DNA of 42,539 nucleotides from IMG/VR virus record IMGVR_UViG_3300024518_003154, positions 1-42,539 of that record; one strand, 5' to 3'. Within the stretch, counting starts at the first letter, position 1. Every line of letters begins with the position of its first letter. Source of the stretch: a virus. Under the pieces are notes generated by a model that was given only the letters and a program-made list of their open reading frames with translations, was not told the DNA's origin and ran no database searches. The position numbers and the translations under genes are program-made. This document shows, piece by piece, positions 41,116-42,539 of the stretch.

Positions 41116-41435
41116 AATCTTAATTGGTTTTTAATTTGTTTAACTTTCGTTTTAGGGTCTCCTGTCGACAGGAGTTCCATATAAATCCTTCCTAATTTAA
41201 CTAGTTCTCTTAATGAAGAGTAATTAGTTTCTTTTAATATTTCTTGCTCATAGAATCGATTAGACCATGGAGCGTTAACATAGAACTTTACACCTATCTT
41301 CTTTACCCTGTCTTCTAGAAAATCACTCATTGATCCCTTCCTAAGTTTTCCGTTGAACTTAACTAGGGTATGAATCCTAGCTTTTTCTTCTTGCTTGAAT
41401 CTTCGTTTATATACTTGAGGATTGAGAAATTCCAT
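41112..41435 (-). CDS. Hypothetical basic protein, 107 residues
   Basis: A strongly basic, helical protein ('RRFKQEEKARIHTLVKFNGKLRKGSMSDFLEDRVKKIGVKFYVNAPWSNRFY'), with a C-terminal helix 'SSLRELVKLGRIYMELL'. It overlaps both neighbours by 1-4 bases, which supports translation as one unit with the annealing gene. The second 16-bp motif palindrome lies near its 3' end, encoding Leu-Leu-Ser-Thr-Gly. Nucleic-acid binding is plausible; family unknown. Confidence 0.6.
   Translation of the reverse strand: MEFLNPQVYKRRFKQEEKARIHTLVKFNGKLRKGSMSDFLEDRVKKIGVKFYVNAPWSNRFYEQEILKETNYSSLRELVKLGRIYMELLSTGDPKTKVKQIKNQLRL
41159..41174. repeat. Back-to-back dispersed motif, two exact sites
   Basis: CTCCTGTCGACAGGAG joins site 19 (41155-41166, GACAGGAGACCC on minus) and site 20 (41167-41178, GACAGGAGTTCC on plus), so here both halves are exact. 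Confidence 0.8.
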
Positions 41436-41674
41436 CAGAATGGTAAGTTTTTAGATTTAAATATTAGTTCTGGGTTTGGGTCTAATTTAAGCTTTGGGCG
41501 TAATTGTCTTTCACTCCACCACCTTCCATTAATTCGATATCTATTTGGAGTTTGTTTTTTAATCTCCCTCCAATCATACATTTTTTTATTCCTCATGAAT
41601 GGCTTTTTGTAAAGAACTCCATCTTCAGCTATAACATGATCATCAATTCCTTCAATTATCCATTTTGTAAACAT
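41435..41674 (-). CDS. Hypothetical protein, 79 residues
   Basis: 'WIIEGIDDHVIAEDGVLYKKPFMRNKKMYDWREIKKQTPNRYRINGRWWSERQLRPK' reads like a NUMOD-type mini DNA-binding domain (an 'xHVIAEDGVLYK' turn followed by basic helices), usually found next to HNH nucleases. The start is uncertain: ATG at 41674 lies in the -7 box of promoter repeat copy 3, and an in-frame ATG at 41689 lies further up in the repeat. It overlaps the downstream gene by one base. Confidence 0.5.
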   Translation of the reverse strand: MFTKWIIEGIDDHVIAEDGVLYKKPFMRNKKMYDWREIKKQTPNRYRINGRWWSERQLRPKLKLDPNPELIFKSKNLPF

Positions 41675-41745
41675 ACCATAATTTACCATGTTTATTTGCT
41701 TGAAACAATGTTTTGGTCAGTCTAGTGCATTTTACTCAGTTGTTA
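41667..41745 (-). promoter_or_regulatory. 79-bp promoter repeat, copy 3 (diverged)
   Basis: The same length as copies 1 and 2 but with more changes. The -7 box is TATGTTTA and the GGTATGT arm is altered, whereas the last 25 bp are nearly identical to the other copies. Confidence 0.65.
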
Positions 41746-41754
41746 GCATTAATA

Positions 41755-42348
41755 CTACGTCCATTGGTTTACCATTGCTTCAGCTATTCCTTTGTATGTT
41801 TTACTTCTTAGTTTTGCTCTATCTTTTGTTTTTGGTAATAAGTGCATCCTTTGCACTCTACCTTCTACAATATTTGTAGGTTCTAATTTAGGTAAGTTTC
41901 TAAGCCATAAACAAGTTGCTTTTGTTTCTCCGTGTCCAAACATCCAGGGTTGTAGTACTTGGTCGGGTTTTCTGAATCTACTACTCATAACACCTATAGG
42001 ATTTTCAATTCCTACTTTCGGTATCTTGCAATTGTACAACCTCATAAAAAAATCAATAGCCTCTTCCCTGGCTTCTCTTCTTTCAGCACCCACCAAAGTT
42101 CCGCTTTTTCTTTTAGGTTGGTCTTTATACCATTTATTCGCACTTACTGTTAAATATGTGCAAGTTGGGAAAAATATACCCATATCCCAATCCTTTAATT
42201 CTATTGCTTCAAACACATCCATTTGTAAATGCCATTCAGGATGTCCTCCGCTACTTTCTATCAAGTCACAACTATAAGCTTCGTGCCCTTGTTTTCTTAA
42301 TTCTATCGTAACCGCCTGGCTTTCTTCACAACCTACTAATATTTTCAT
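41755..42348 (-). CDS. Methyltransferase-like phage protein (PCTYL/ENP family)
   Basis: The 197-residue protein starts 'MKILVGCEESQAVTIELRKQGHEAYSCDL', like an AdoMet-binding fold. It has 'MGIFFPTCTYL' (61-66) where relatives have 'HPPCTYL', then 'VGIENPIG' (115-117) and 'LQPWMFGHGETKATCLWLRNLP'. I recognise this as a common phage family resembling the core of cytosine-5 methyltransferases (PC and ENV-type motifs). The usual Pro-Pro-Cys is Pro-Thr-Cys here, so activity is uncertain. A role in DNA modification, or as a decoy, is inferred. Confidence 0.6.
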   Translation of the reverse strand: MKILVGCEESQAVTIELRKQGHEAYSCDLIESSGGHPEWHLQMDVFEAIELKDWDMGIFFPTCTYLTVSANKWYKDQPKRKSGTLVGAERREAREEAIDFFMRLYNCKIPKVGIENPIGVMSSRFRKPDQVLQPWMFGHGETKATCLWLRNLPKLEPTNIVEGRVQRMHLLPKTKDRAKLRSKTYKGIAEAMVNQWT

Positions 42349-42380
42349 TTTATTAATTTTATCAGTTAATAATCCGTACT

Positions 42381-42430
42381 AATGCTAACAAGTATTAACG
42401 GCAATTAAAAAAGCCGTTACACTTATCATT
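42381..42430. repeat. 50-bp imperfect palindrome, attC-like
   Basis: AATGCTAACAAGTATTAACGGC (arms 42381-42402) mirrors the right arm ending ATCATT (42413-42430) with bulges; the inner AACGGC/GCCGTT pairing is perfect around a 10-nt loop. It overlaps the last stop codon of the next leftward gene. Confidence 0.6.
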
Positions 42431-42539
42431 AATAATCACGCATTGCTCTAAGTATAAGAGAATCTATCTCTTCCTCGTTGTCTTCATAAATTAATTCAAG
42501 AAAGTCAGATCCTTTATGTGTAAGGCTCGTTACCTCTTC
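42429..42539 (-). CDS. 3' end of a leftward gene, start outside the window
   Basis: The last 36 residues of an acidic protein are visible ('KGSDFLELIYEDNEEEIDSLILRAMRDY'), followed by TAA within the palindromic element. The frame is open to the window edge. Nothing more can be said about its identity. Confidence 0.5.
   Translation of the reverse strand, partial: EEVTSLTHKGSDFLELIYEDNEEEIDSLILRAMRDY

Noticed and set aside
1-42539. tRNA genes, diversity-generating retroelement, integrase or lysin
   Set aside because: I looked for T-loop-like GTTCGAATCC stretches, reverse-transcriptase motifs, integrase signatures and lysozyme or amidase motifs and saw none I could support.

Overview
The window looks like about 42.5 kb of a double-stranded DNA phage of a Bacteroidota (probably Flavobacteriia) host, with podovirus-type virion genes. 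This rests on a full head and tail gene order, an AT-rich genome (roughly one third G+C by eye), no Shine-Dalgarno-like spacing before starts, and promoter-like sites of the Bacteroidota form TTG-N19/20-TAnnTTTG. I cannot name a genus from sequence alone. No integrase, tRNA, CRISPR array or lysin was recognised.

Layout. (1) Positions 1-600 hold the end of a rightward LamG-type fibre gene cut by the window edge. (2) Positions 630-3200 are a leftward operon of small genes: a PD-(D/E)XK-like nuclease, a zinc-finger-like protein, several unknowns, and a winged-helix protein at its head. The 285-bp divergent gap before it contains a leftward promoter and a structured leader ending in an intrinsic terminator just upstream of the winged-helix start codon. 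(3) Positions 3485-34060 are the rightward virion block: spanin-like protein, small terminase candidate, large terminase, portal, scaffold, major capsid, fibre and beta-helix spike, a GT25 glycosyltransferase, connectors, tail nozzle, two internal proteins, a 2595-residue polyvalent ejection protein, a small beta protein and a VRR-NUC nuclease. Intrinsic terminators follow the capsid gene, the gene after it and the giant gene. (4) Positions 34011-42539 are leftward: a 34-residue zinc ribbon, DnaB helicase, replication initiator-like protein, many small genes, a YqaJ exonuclease with an Erf/Rad52-like annealing partner and HNH protein, and a methyltransferase-like protein.

Three layers of structure are not explained by the genes. 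First, a 12-bp asymmetric motif, GACWGGAGNNCC, occurs 20 times across all modules, both strands and all reading frames, twice as back-to-back palindromes. Second, a 79-bp element is repeated three times without indels in front of leftward genes and carries a TATGTTTG -7 box. Third, the small leftward genes from about 36.3 to 42.5 kb are separated by related imperfect palindromes with GCTAAC/GTTAGC ends, which recall integron attC sites and suggest a cassette-like array.

Inferred working order: the leftward operons take over replication and recombination and are coordinated by the repeated promoter element. The rightward block builds the particle. The dispersed motif would be a genome-wide binding or recognition site for a phage factor not yet identified.
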